DNA from: Caldilineaceae bacterium
Lineage (GTDB): Bacteria > Chloroflexota > Anaerolineae > Caldilineales > Caldilineaceae
Length of the DNA stretch: 64,000 bases
Reading direction: 5' to 3'
NCBI GenBank assembly: GCA_022821585.1
Contig: JAJEDI010000032.1
Location: 1 to 64,000, forward strand
In this document: in pieces, positions 53,148 to 60,304 of the stretch
How the letters are laid out: each line of letters opens with the position of its first letter
Numbering within the stretch: the first letter of the stretch is position 1
Notes under the pieces: model-generated
Databases searched by the model: none
What the model was told of the DNA's origin: nothing
Seen by the model: only the letters and a program-made list of their open reading frames with translations
Translations under genes and position numbers: made by a program

Positions 53148-53729
53148 TCAGGGCCGGGAGAGAAATATCTCGTCCAGAAGGGCAGAGAATCCCTCCAACA
53201 CCGGAGAAGTCAGAGTCTGCCCCTCGGTGTAGGTAGCTCTTTCAGCGTAGCCGTCCGCGCCCAACAGTAGAACGGTGATGGTCCTGGCTTCAGGGTCCAC
53301 CAACCAGTACTCACGCACCCCATATTCGGCATACAGTTGGCGTTTGCGTGTCTCGTCGCGCTCGGCGGTGGAGTCGGAGCGGATCTCGACGAGCAGGTCG
53401 GGGGCGCCCTGGATGTTGGCAGATGTGACTATGCCGGCCCGAACTGAGGAGATGAACATCAGGTCGGGTTGGACTACGTGGGTTTCAGAAAGGACAACGT
53501 CGGTGGGGGCAAAGTAAACAACTCCCAGTTTCCTCTCTTCAACAAATGTGTCTAGCCGCGTCGCTAGTTTCATGGCTACGTGCTGATGGGCTATACCCGG
53601 GGCGGGTGGAATGAACAGTTCTCCATCCAGAAGTTCGTAGCGTTCATCTTCGGAGGTCTTCAGGTAGTCCTCGTATGTGAGTTTGGTCGTTATTGGACTG
53701 CCGTTAGGACCAAGATTAGTTCTTATCAT
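53148..53729 (-). CDS. Uma2 family protein (DUF820), copy 3
   Basis: A 193-residue Uma2 protein: TYEDYLKTSEDERYELLDGE near residues 17-36, VQPDLMFISS near 93-102 and LLVEIRSDSTAERD near 117-130 give the PD-(D/E)XK-like Asp...Glu core. ATG at 53,729 is used because the family start follows it. It is preceded by a promoter whose -10 region overlaps a GAAC-N4-GTTC palindrome, the same as before copy 4. It is directly upstream of the AAA/DUF4276 pair and may be co-transcribed with it, which would place that pair under the same control. Confidence 0.85.
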   Translation of the reverse strand: MIRTNLGPNGSPITTKLTYEDYLKTSEDERYELLDGELFIPPAPGIAHQHVAMKLATRLDTFVEERKLGVVYFAPTDVVLSETHVVQPDLMFISSVRAGIVTSANIQGAPDLLVEIRSDSTAERDETRKRQLYAEYGVREYWLVDPEARTITVLLLGADGYAERATYTEGQTLTSPVLEGFSALLDEIFLSRP

Positions 53730-53776
53730 CTTTGCTTTCCAGTCCTGACTAAAGTGACCGGCCCCAGCCATCCTTT

Positions 53777-53811
53777 GAACACATGTTCTCGTACTTGACC
53801 GGCATTGTCAA
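53777..53811 (-). promoter_or_regulatory. LexA-box-like promoter of Uma2 copy 3
   Basis: On the minus strand TTGACA, then 17 bases, then GAACATGTGTTC, a GAAC-N4-GTTC palindrome that occupies the -10 position (GAACAT). It lies 48 bases before the start codon. The Gram-positive LexA/DinR consensus is CGAAC-N4-GTTC-like. The same arrangement precedes Uma2 copy 4. Confidence 0.6.
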
Positions 53812-54019
53812 ATGAATGTTTCCTAAGGGATACAGTTAATTCTCTCACGAGTCTAGGCGCGTCTCATAAGTGGTGCATCCTGGATTTGAGGCGGGAACAG
53901 TCTGGCGGGGAAGTCGTGCCAGCGGTGGCTGGAGTTGTTTACCAGCTTTTGGAGTGACGCAGGGCAGGAGGCAGGGCGAGGAGAGTGCGGAGAGGATTGA
54001 GTGCCACAGTTTGGGTTGG

Positions 54020-54215
54020 GTGAGATTGGATTGGGGACTGGCGGGGCGTGGTCTGGCGAAGCACTTTCGACTGGGCACCTGTTACGAATATCGACACCGG
54101 GTCGGCGAGGCATGTTGTTGGCCGGGGGCGTTGCGGGGGCGGAGCCCCCGCACAAGGGAGGGCCGAATAGGCCCGACCGCCCAAAACTGCAGTGGTTAGT
54201 GGTCAGTGGTCAGAG
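54020..54215. repeat. Composite dispersed repeat, copy E
   Basis: GGCGGGGCGTGGTCTGGCG, GACACCGGGTCGGCGAGGC, GGGGGCGGAGCCCCCGCACA and hairpin GGGCC-GAATA-GGCCC (54,160-54,174), then CCGCCCAAAACTGCAGTGG. The first and last modules are absent; its tail contains TTAGTGGTCAGTGGTCAG, a short motif also seen near 6,015. Confidence 0.78.
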
Positions 54216-54228
54216 GGTGGGGAGGGGC

Positions 54229-55125
54229 TCAGCCTTTGAGACCGGTGAGGACGACGCCTTCGATGATGAAGCGCTGGACGGCGATGAAGAGGGCGAGGAT
54301 GGGGACGATGGCGAGGCTGGCGCCGGCCATGATGACGCCGTACTGGTTCCAGAATTCGCCGACGAAGGTTGCGAGGCCGACGGTGATGACGTATTTGTCG
54401 TGGCTGGAGATGACGACGAGAGGCCAGAGGAAGTCGTTCCAGTTCCACATGAAGTAGAAGGCGATGAGGGTGAAGAGGGCGGCGCGGGAGAGCGGGATGA
54501 TGATGCGGTGGAAGATGTACCACTCGCCAGCGCCGTCGATACGGGCGGCGTCGATCAGCTCTGTGGGGATGGTGTACATGAACTGGCGGAACATGAACAT
54601 GGCGTAGATTGTGAAGATTTCGGGGACGATGAGGGCGGTATAGGTATCGGCCCAGCCGACCTGGACGGTCATGAGGTAGAGGGGGATGAGATAGACTTCG
54701 AAGGGGATTATCCAGGTGCTGAGGAGGATGTAGAAGATGATGTCGCGGCCGCGGAAGACGAATTTGCCGAAGATGTAGCCGAGGAGCGCGCTGGTGTAGA
54801 TGTTGAAAATGGTCTTGATGACGCTTATGAAGGTTGTATTCCAATAGAGGCGGCCCATGTTGGCGCGGTCGAAGACGTCGATGTAGTTGGAAATCGTGGG
54901 GTTGATGGGGAAGAGACGGGGCGGGAAGGAGACGGTCTCGGCCTGGGGTTTGAAGGAGGTGCTGATCATCCAGATGAAGGGGACGACCATCAGAATGGCG
55001 CCGGCGCCCAGGACAAGGTAGTTGATCAACAGGCCGCGGCGCAGGCGCTGGAAGTCGGTTGCGCCGCGGTTGAGAGCCCGCGTATCGACCTGGCTGGGTA
55101 TACCAACAAAGTCCTGGTTAGCCAT
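54229..55125 (-). CDS. Sugar ABC transporter permease, MalG type
   Basis: A 298-residue permease with a 35-residue cytosolic tail and six membrane segments (first LVLGAGAILMVVPFIWMIST). The EAA loop is LIDAARIDGAGEWYIFHRII near residue 205. It is the last gene of a three-gene importer operon; its stop is close to repeat copy E. No ATPase gene follows. Confidence 0.92.
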   Translation of the reverse strand: MANQDFVGIPSQVDTRALNRGATDFQRLRRGLLINYLVLGAGAILMVVPFIWMISTSFKPQAETVSFPPRLFPINPTISNYIDVFDRANMGRLYWNTTFISVIKTIFNIYTSALLGYIFGKFVFRGRDIIFYILLSTWIIPFEVYLIPLYLMTVQVGWADTYTALIVPEIFTIYAMFMFRQFMYTIPTELIDAARIDGAGEWYIFHRIIIPLSRAALFTLIAFYFMWNWNDFLWPLVVISSHDKYVITVGLATFVGEFWNQYGVIMAGASLAIVPILALFIAVQRFIIEGVVLTGLKG

Positions 55126-55188
55126 GCGTTTCTCCAGAAAGAGACCAGGTCAGACAAGGGGGATGACAGCGTCGGGTTTGAAAGCAGC

Positions 55189-56106
55189 TCATAGTTCCCA
55201 GTCGACCCGTTGCAGTTTGAACTGGACGAGAGTAAGGATGAGAACGATTGCGAAGAGGACGAAGGACATGCTGGAGGCCTGGCCCATGAACATGCGCTGG
55301 AAGGCGTAGTCGTAGATATGGAGCGCCAGCACCCTGGTGGAGTCGAGCGGGCCGCCGCCGGTCATCATGTAGATAGCCTGGAAGCCGCCGCTGAAGCCGC
55401 CGATGACGCCGGTGATGAGGACGAAGGAGACGACAGGTTTGAGCAGAGGCAGTGTGATCCTGAAGGCCAGCTGGAGGCTGCTGGCGCCGTCGATTTCGGC
55501 GGCCTCGTAGTAGTCTTTGGGGATCCCTTTCAGTCCGGCGAGATAGATGATGACGGTAAAGCCGATCCCGCCCCAGATTCCCATGACGATGATGCTGGGC
55601 ATGGCCCAAGTGGTGGACTGGAGCCAGGGGACAGGTTGGATGCCCACAAAGCTGAGGAGTTGATTGAGCAGGCCGAAACGGGTCTGCAGCATCCATTTCC
55701 AGATGGTGGCGCTGGCGATAACGGAGGTCATGACGGGCAGGAAGTAGAGCAGACGCAGGAGGATGCTGCCGCGCTTGATTGGGTTGAGGATGAGAGCGAC
55801 GATGAGGGAACAGAATGCGCCGAGGAAGGTGCCGGCGAAGGTGCGGTACATGGTGTTCCACATGACTTTGTAGAAGAGCGAATCCTTGGCAAGGAGGACG
55901 TAGTTGTCGAGACCGACAAAGGGTGAGACGTTGCCGAAGAGGCTCCATTCGTGCATGCTGATGAAAAAGGAGAAGAAGATAGGGTAGAACTTGACTATGG
56001 CGTAGAAGAGGATGGTGGGAACGAGGGCAATGATGATGAAGCGGTGCTCGGCGGCGCGCAGGGTGGAGCGGCTACCTGTGAATTTCTGTGCGATATTTTG
56101 AATCAT
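55189..56106 (-). CDS. Sugar ABC transporter permease, MalF type
   Basis: A 305-residue permease beginning MIQNIAQKFTGSRSTLRAAE; the ORF track adds 21 unlikely residues, so ATG at 56,106 is used. The first membrane segment is FIIIALVPTILFYAIVKFYP and the EAA loop reads YEAAEIDGASSLQLAFRITL near residue 195. It lies 63 bases before its MalG-type partner and 316 bases after the binding-protein gene, separated by a strong hairpin. Confidence 0.92.
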   Translation of the reverse strand: MIQNIAQKFTGSRSTLRAAEHRFIIIALVPTILFYAIVKFYPIFFSFFISMHEWSLFGNVSPFVGLDNYVLLAKDSLFYKVMWNTMYRTFAGTFLGAFCSLIVALILNPIKRGSILLRLLYFLPVMTSVIASATIWKWMLQTRFGLLNQLLSFVGIQPVPWLQSTTWAMPSIIVMGIWGGIGFTVIIYLAGLKGIPKDYYEAAEIDGASSLQLAFRITLPLLKPVVSFVLITGVIGGFSGGFQAIYMMTGGGPLDSTRVLALHIYDYAFQRMFMGQASSMSFVLFAIVLILTLVQFKLQRVDWEL

Positions 56107-56422
56107 CACATCGTCTCTAAAGGGGCGTTCGCGGTGTTTTGTGCGGGGGCCGGCGAACAGATTGTGCAAAGGTGGTGCGGATTGCAGCAGAGCAGATTTG
56201 AGAGCGGACGCGGGTCACCCGGACTGGTGGCGATCCTTGCGGCCGGCGAGAGCACCGGGGCGGAATACAGGTCTCTTTCGCGAACGTCCTGCCTAGCCCT
56301 ACGGGCCAGGCAATTCGGATTCCCGGACCAGTTGAACATCAGATGTGTAACTCCCACGCCTATAGCAGGCGTGGGAGTTACACATTCGATAGATAGCCTG
56401 CAGTGCATGCCGGCTGTCCGGT
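56107..56422. other. Intra-operon gap with strong hairpin
   Basis: About 316 bases between the binding-protein stop and the MalF-type permease start. The main element is the 19-base-pair hairpin at 56,343-56,385. The rest has no gene; a TATAAT-like box was not found, so the permeases are probably read through from the binding-protein promoter. Confidence 0.6.
56343..56385. terminator. Strong intra-operon hairpin after binding protein
   Basis: ATGTGTAACTCCCACGCCT pairs perfectly (19 base pairs) with AGGCGTGGGAGTTACACAT around ATAGC. No T tract follows on either side. Placed just after the binding-protein gene, it likely protects that mRNA or partly stops transcription, giving more binding protein than permease, as the malE-malF intergenic element does. 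Confidence 0.7.
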
Positions 56423-57739
56423 CTAGACCCAATACTTTGCCAGGCCCTCGTCGATGAGCTTCTGGATTTCGGCGTCGCCGTACTCCAGGGCCTCGGCCAC
56501 CGACCGTCCCTCATTGACGATCAGATGCAGAACGTCATTTTGAACGGCGCCGGCGCGTTCGGGCACGGCGGCGTAGTTGCGTTCATGGGGATTGACTTCA
56601 GAGGCCTCTTTAAGGCCGGGTGTTTCCAGCAGCCTGGGGTCGGACATAAGGTCGGCGCGCTCGGGCACGAGCGAGATCAGTTCGCACAAGGCCCAGTAGG
56701 CATCTTTGCCGCCGTCCTTGTAGAGGAACTCCATGAACTCCCAGGTGTCGCCATCGTTTTCGGGGTGGCCGGTTACGGCAGAGATAGAGGTTACCGTGTC
56801 CTTGTAGCCATAGAGCGGGTCGGGTTCGCCGGTTGGGGTAGGCGGGTGCGAGTAGCCGATGTGGGGGTACATATCGGGATAGGTGTTGACGTACTCGCCG
56901 ACCACCCAGGTCTGTTCCTCGGTCATGGCGGCGAGACCGTTGCCGATGGAGTCGAAGTTGGGGAATCCGGAGTCCCAGACTTCGTGGACGAGGGACAGGT
57001 CGGTGATGTAGGTGAAGGCCTCATGGACTTCGGAGCTGGTCATGAGAGAGATCTGTTCATCGCCATTGTTCTGGATGACGTTGCCGCCCAGCTGATAGAT
57101 CTGGCTCAACACGGGCCATTCGCCGGTGAGGGCGAAACCGGCGCGTGAAATGGCACCTGTTCCGTCCTTTTGTGTGAGCGCTTTGGCTGCTGTGGTGAAG
57201 TCGTCCCAGGTCTTGGGTGGCGACTCCGGATCGAGGCCGGCCTCTTCGAACATCTGCTTGTTGTACATCAGGAGGGTACAGGTGGTGCCGGTGGGAAGTA
57301 CATAGCGCCCGTTGGTCTTGATGTCAAAGAGGGGATAGGCCTCTTCAAACCAGCTGGGCGGGAAGATGTCTTCAGGGAACTCAAGGACGAGATTTTCTTC
57401 GCGCATCTGGTGCATGAAGGCAAGGGAGCGCATTTTGATCATGTTCGGCCCGGTGCCGGCTGCGAGTGCTGAGTAGAGCTTTTCGACATATCCGCCGGCA
57501 ATGGACTGGACATCGACGGTGATTCGATCGTTTTGTTCAGCGAATTTGTCAGCGACGCTGCGGTAGAGATCCATGCGGATATCCCACCAGCCCCAAAGGG
57601 AAAGCTCGACCGGTTCTTCGTCGGCGGCTCCCTCCATACCGGGCGCGGCTGCGGGAACGCAGGCGGCCATGGTCAACCCGAGGCCGGTGAGACCGGCTGT
57701 TTTGAGAAACTGACGTCGGCTAGCGTTTGGCATTTTCAT
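56423..57739 (-). CDS. Sugar ABC transporter substrate-binding lipoprotein (CUT1)
   Basis: A 438-residue binding protein. MKMPNASRRQFLKTAGLTGL is a Tat-type signal and GLTMAAC the lipobox, followed by a Pro/Ala/Glu linker and VELSLWGWWDIRMDLYRSVA. AGGAGGG lies just upstream of ATG at 57,739; the ORF track begins 54 codons earlier in non-homologous sequence. It heads an operon with two permeases. The neighbouring catabolic genes do not share its strand position, so the ligand is unknown. Confidence 0.9.
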   Translation of the reverse strand: MKMPNASRRQFLKTAGLTGLGLTMAACVPAAAPGMEGAADEEPVELSLWGWWDIRMDLYRSVADKFAEQNDRITVDVQSIAGGYVEKLYSALAAGTGPNMIKMRSLAFMHQMREENLVLEFPEDIFPPSWFEEAYPLFDIKTNGRYVLPTGTTCTLLMYNKQMFEEAGLDPESPPKTWDDFTTAAKALTQKDGTGAISRAGFALTGEWPVLSQIYQLGGNVIQNNGDEQISLMTSSEVHEAFTYITDLSLVHEVWDSGFPNFDSIGNGLAAMTEEQTWVVGEYVNTYPDMYPHIGYSHPPTPTGEPDPLYGYKDTVTSISAVTGHPENDGDTWEFMEFLYKDGGKDAYWALCELISLVPERADLMSDPRLLETPGLKEASEVNPHERNYAAVPERAGAVQNDVLHLIVNEGRSVAEALEYGDAEIQKLIDEGLAKYWV

Positions 57740-57891
57740 GCTATTCCCTCCTGGAATTGGGTTGTATAGAGGTGTTGGGACATGAGGACTAATCAGACCG
57801 TTTTCCGTCTCAAATTCGACCGCCGGGAGGCAAAGAGACGGATCAGGACATTTTTCTTTTGCCATATAGTTGACATGTAGCCGGTGGGTGT

Positions 57892-57920
57892 AAGCTAACA
57901 CACGGGAAATTCATTGTCAA
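57892..57920 (-). promoter_or_regulatory. Promoter candidate of sugar importer operon
   Basis: On the minus strand a perfect TTGACA, 17 bases, then TAGCTT (three of six). It lies about 155 bases before the binding-protein start. Confidence 0.4.
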
Positions 57921-58055
57921 TGCGGTACCTCGTTTGGACACAGGTCAGTATAGAGGTGAGAGCCCGGATGTTTACCAAAAGAGTGAGCAGGCTGCGCGAT
58001 CTGTTCGGGCAGGTGGCCACCAGGGGACATTTGGTCAAGAAGGAAGGATCAGAGG

Positions 58056-58095
58056 GCACGCACAAGGGGTGCCCCTACGGGGATGTGCGGAAGGG
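58056..58095. repeat. Short GC repeat (GGGGTGCCCCTAC type)
   Basis: GCACAAGGGGTGCCCCTACG relates to the copy near 300-335 and to the first module of composite repeats B-D. It sits beside the Uma2 copy 4 stop codon. Confidence 0.6.
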
Positions 58096-58105
58096 CAGGT
58101 CCGGA

Positions 58106-58705
58106 TCAGGTGGTCATTTCCTCTGAATCAAGGTCTGGAAACAGGTCGTTCAAATTGATAAATAGGCCATGCAGCATGGGAGAATTCAGAGTCTGGCATA
58201 AAGTGTAGGTAGCTGCCTCCTCGTAGCCATTCTCGCCCAGCAATAGAACGGAGATGGTTGCGTCTTCAGGGTCGACCAGCCAGTACTCCTCAACACCACA
58301 GTCTGCATAGAGCTGACGTTTGAATGACTCATCGCGCTCGGCGGTGGAATCGGAGCGAATTTCGACGATGAGGTCGGGTGCGCCCTGGATGTTGGCGGGG
58401 GTGATGATGTCGACCCGCTCGGATGATATGAACAGCAGGTCGGGTTGGACGACGTCGGTGCGGGAGAGTACGACGTCAGTGGGGGCGAAGAAGAGATGGC
58501 CGAGTCCGCCCTCTCTGATAAAGCGAGCCATCCGCCATCCTAACTCGGCCTGAACTGACTGATGGGCTGTATTCGGAGCAGGCGGCACTATCAGAGCTCC
58601 GTCCAGAAGTTCGTAGCGTTCATCATCGGGGGTTTTCAGGTAGTCCTCGTAAGTGAGTTTGGTCGTTGCAGGACTGTTTTGAGAAACAGGTTCCGCTCTC
58701 AACAT
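58106..58705 (-). CDS. Uma2 family protein (DUF820), copy 4
   Basis: A 199-residue Uma2 protein closely related to copy 3: TYEDYLKTPDDERYELLDGA, VQPDLLFISS and LIVEIRSDSTAERDESFKRQ give the Asp...Glu core of the PD-(D/E)XK-like fold, then GVEEYWLVDPEDATISVLLL. ATG at 58,705 is used. Promoter, palindrome and leader are conserved with copy 3, so the whole unit was duplicated. No ATPase gene follows this copy. It lies between an importer operon and a sugar-acid operon, and is probably independent of both. Confidence 0.85.
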   Translation of the reverse strand: MLRAEPVSQNSPATTKLTYEDYLKTPDDERYELLDGALIVPPAPNTAHQSVQAELGWRMARFIREGGLGHLFFAPTDVVLSRTDVVQPDLLFISSERVDIITPANIQGAPDLIVEIRSDSTAERDESFKRQLYADCGVEEYWLVDPEDATISVLLLGENGYEEAATYTLCQTLNSPMLHGLFINLNDLFPDLDSEEMTT

Positions 58706-58753
58706 TGTTGCCCTCCTGTCAGAACAACTTTGACCGGCCAGAGCCGTCATCTG

Positions 58754-58788
58754 AACACATGTTCTCGTAGTTGCCCGACTTTGTCAAA
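58754..58788 (-). promoter_or_regulatory. LexA-box-like promoter of Uma2 copy 4
   Basis: TTGACA, 17 bases, then GAACATGTGTTC on the minus strand, 49 bases before the start codon: the same layout and palindrome as upstream of copy 3, though spacer bases differ at several places. Confidence 0.6.
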
Positions 58789-58835
58789 CGGGTTTTGCCA
58801 GGGAAAACAGCTGATCTGCTCGCGGTGATGCGCAG

Positions 58836-58861
58836 TTGCTTCAGGACAATGCCTGAAGCAA
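58836..58861 (-). terminator. Hairpin after amidohydrolase operon
   Basis: TTGCTTCAGG pairs perfectly with CCTGAAGCAA around ACAATG, about 30 bases after the amidohydrolase stop. The T tract is weak, so termination may be factor-assisted. Confidence 0.55.
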
Positions 58862-58890
58862 GACATGCGGTACTACGAATCACCGGCCAC

Positions 58891-60300
58891 TCACACTTGC
58901 GCCACCGGCCACTCGCTACCTGGATCGATACCAAGCCGATGGGCGCGTCGGGCGACCGACGCGGTCACTGCCTGGCCTATCTCATGCTCGTCGACGCGGG
59001 TGGAGCGGCCGCGGCGGAGTACGATTTCGCCGTTGACGAGGACGGTGTCGACGCTTCCGGCGCCCAGCGTGAGGGCGAGGAGGTGAACGGGGTTGTTGGT
59101 GGGGTAGGCGCCAGCGGCGCGAGGGGAGCGGACGACGACGTCGGCGCGTTTGCCCGGTTCGAGGCTGCCGAGCTCGGCCTGGAGGCCGGCGGCGGCGGCG
59201 GCATTCAGAGTCTGCATTTCGAGGAGGTCGGAGGGGGATACGGGGTCGTCGCCTACGCGTGCGGCGAAATGTGCGGCCTGCATGAGCTCGGCGGGCGTGC
59301 AGTCGAAGGCGCCGTCTACGGCGAGGGATACGGGGATGCCGCGGCGGTGGCGTGCGGCCATTCGGAAGTCGGCTGTGCGGGCGATGCCGAGAGAGAAGAA
59401 GGAGATTGGGGACCATATGATCTGGCAGCCGCTGTCCCGGATGGCGGCCTCTTCGTCGTCGTCCAGCAAGTTGGCATGGACGATGAAGGTGTTCTCATCG
59501 AGGACGCCGAGCTCGTGCAGGTGGACAAGCTGGCTGAAGCCTGTTATTGAGCGATAGATTTCGCCTTCGCCGGGGGCGTAGCCGGCGTGCAGGTGGAGGG
59601 GGACGTTGCTGGCGCGGGCGCAGGCGTGGGCGGCTTGCAGCAGTTCGGGGGAGGCGGTGCCGACGCCATATACGAAGACGAAGCCGCGTACCAGTGCATC
59701 GAGGTCCTGATTTCTGTGCAGCTCGGCGTCGAGGAGTCCGAGCGCGCGGTCGCGGTCGACCGGGGCGCGGGCCATGAGGCGGGGGCTTTCGAGGCCGGGC
59801 ATGGCGGCGAGCGTTTCGCGGCGGTCCCAGATGTAGGGCGGGGCGAAGAGCGCCCTCATGCCGACTCGCTCGACTGCTTCGGCGGCGGCTCCGGTTGAGA
59901 AGAGGGTGCCGGGCTCGATGAACATGGTGAAGCCGCTTTGCAGCATTTCGAGGGAGGCCATGGCGGTGGCGGCAGCTTCGTCATCGGATGTGACATCGGC
60001 TTTCCAGTCGGCGAATTTGATTGTGGAGGCGTCTACGTCGTGGATGTTGCCGAAGACGCCGCGGCAGGTGGTGTGCACGATGTGGTTGTGGGCGTCGATG
60101 AAGCCGGGATGGACGATGGCGCCGGCGGCGTCGATGGTTTCGCCGGCGTCATATTTTGGGCGCAGTTCGGCGTCGGCGCCGACCTCGACAATGCGCGAGT
60201 TTGTGACGGCCACGGCGCCGGAGGGGTAGATGGTGCGGGCAGCGTTCATAGTGACGAGTTGCCCGTTGTGGATGAGAATGTCGCACCGGTTCTTGTTCAT
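58891..60300 (-). CDS. Amidohydrolase family protein (TRZ/ATZ, cytosine-deaminase-like)
   Basis: A 469-residue metal-dependent hydrolase. GFIDAHNHIVH near residues 67-77 gives the His-x-His metal pair, LHLHAGYAPGEG near 225-236 and FIVHANLLDD near 262-271 further ligands, and LAVDGAFDC near 318 the catalytic Asp. PSGAVAVTNSRIVEVGAD marks the usual N-terminal beta domain. Such enzymes deaminate or dechlorinate nitrogen heterocycles; substrate not identifiable. It is the last gene of a four-gene run (2-hydroxyacid dehydrogenase, mannonate dehydratase-like, P-loop protein, this), four bases after the P-loop gene stop. Confidence 0.85.
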   Translation of the reverse strand: MNKNRCDILIHNGQLVTMNAARTIYPSGAVAVTNSRIVEVGADAELRPKYDAGETIDAAGAIVHPGFIDAHNHIVHTTCRGVFGNIHDVDASTIKFADWKADVTSDDEAAATAMASLEMLQSGFTMFIEPGTLFSTGAAAEAVERVGMRALFAPPYIWDRRETLAAMPGLESPRLMARAPVDRDRALGLLDAELHRNQDLDALVRGFVFVYGVGTASPELLQAAHACARASNVPLHLHAGYAPGEGEIYRSITGFSQLVHLHELGVLDENTFIVHANLLDDDEEAAIRDSGCQIIWSPISFFSLGIARTADFRMAARHRRGIPVSLAVDGAFDCTPAELMQAAHFAARVGDDPVSPSDLLEMQTLNAAAAAGLQAELGSLEPGKRADVVVRSPRAAGAYPTNNPVHLLALTLGAGSVDTVLVNGEIVLRRGRSTRVDEHEIGQAVTASVARRAHRLGIDPGSEWPVAQV

Positions 60301-60304
60301 TGGA

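Larger units (their letters stand above)
53730..54228. other. Intergenic region: Uma2 promoter and repeat copy E
   Basis: About 500 bases without a gene. The left part is the promoter/operator of Uma2 copy 3; the right part is composite repeat copy E, which ends a few bases before the permease stop. No terminator hairpin with a T tract was seen behind the permease gene; the repeat hairpins may serve instead. Confidence 0.7.
57740..58105. other. Intergenic region with promoter and short repeat
   Basis: About 366 bases with no gene. The left half is the leader and promoter candidate of the importer operon; the right half holds a short GC repeat of the GGGGTGCCCCTACGG type just after the Uma2 copy 4 stop. 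Confidence 0.6.
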
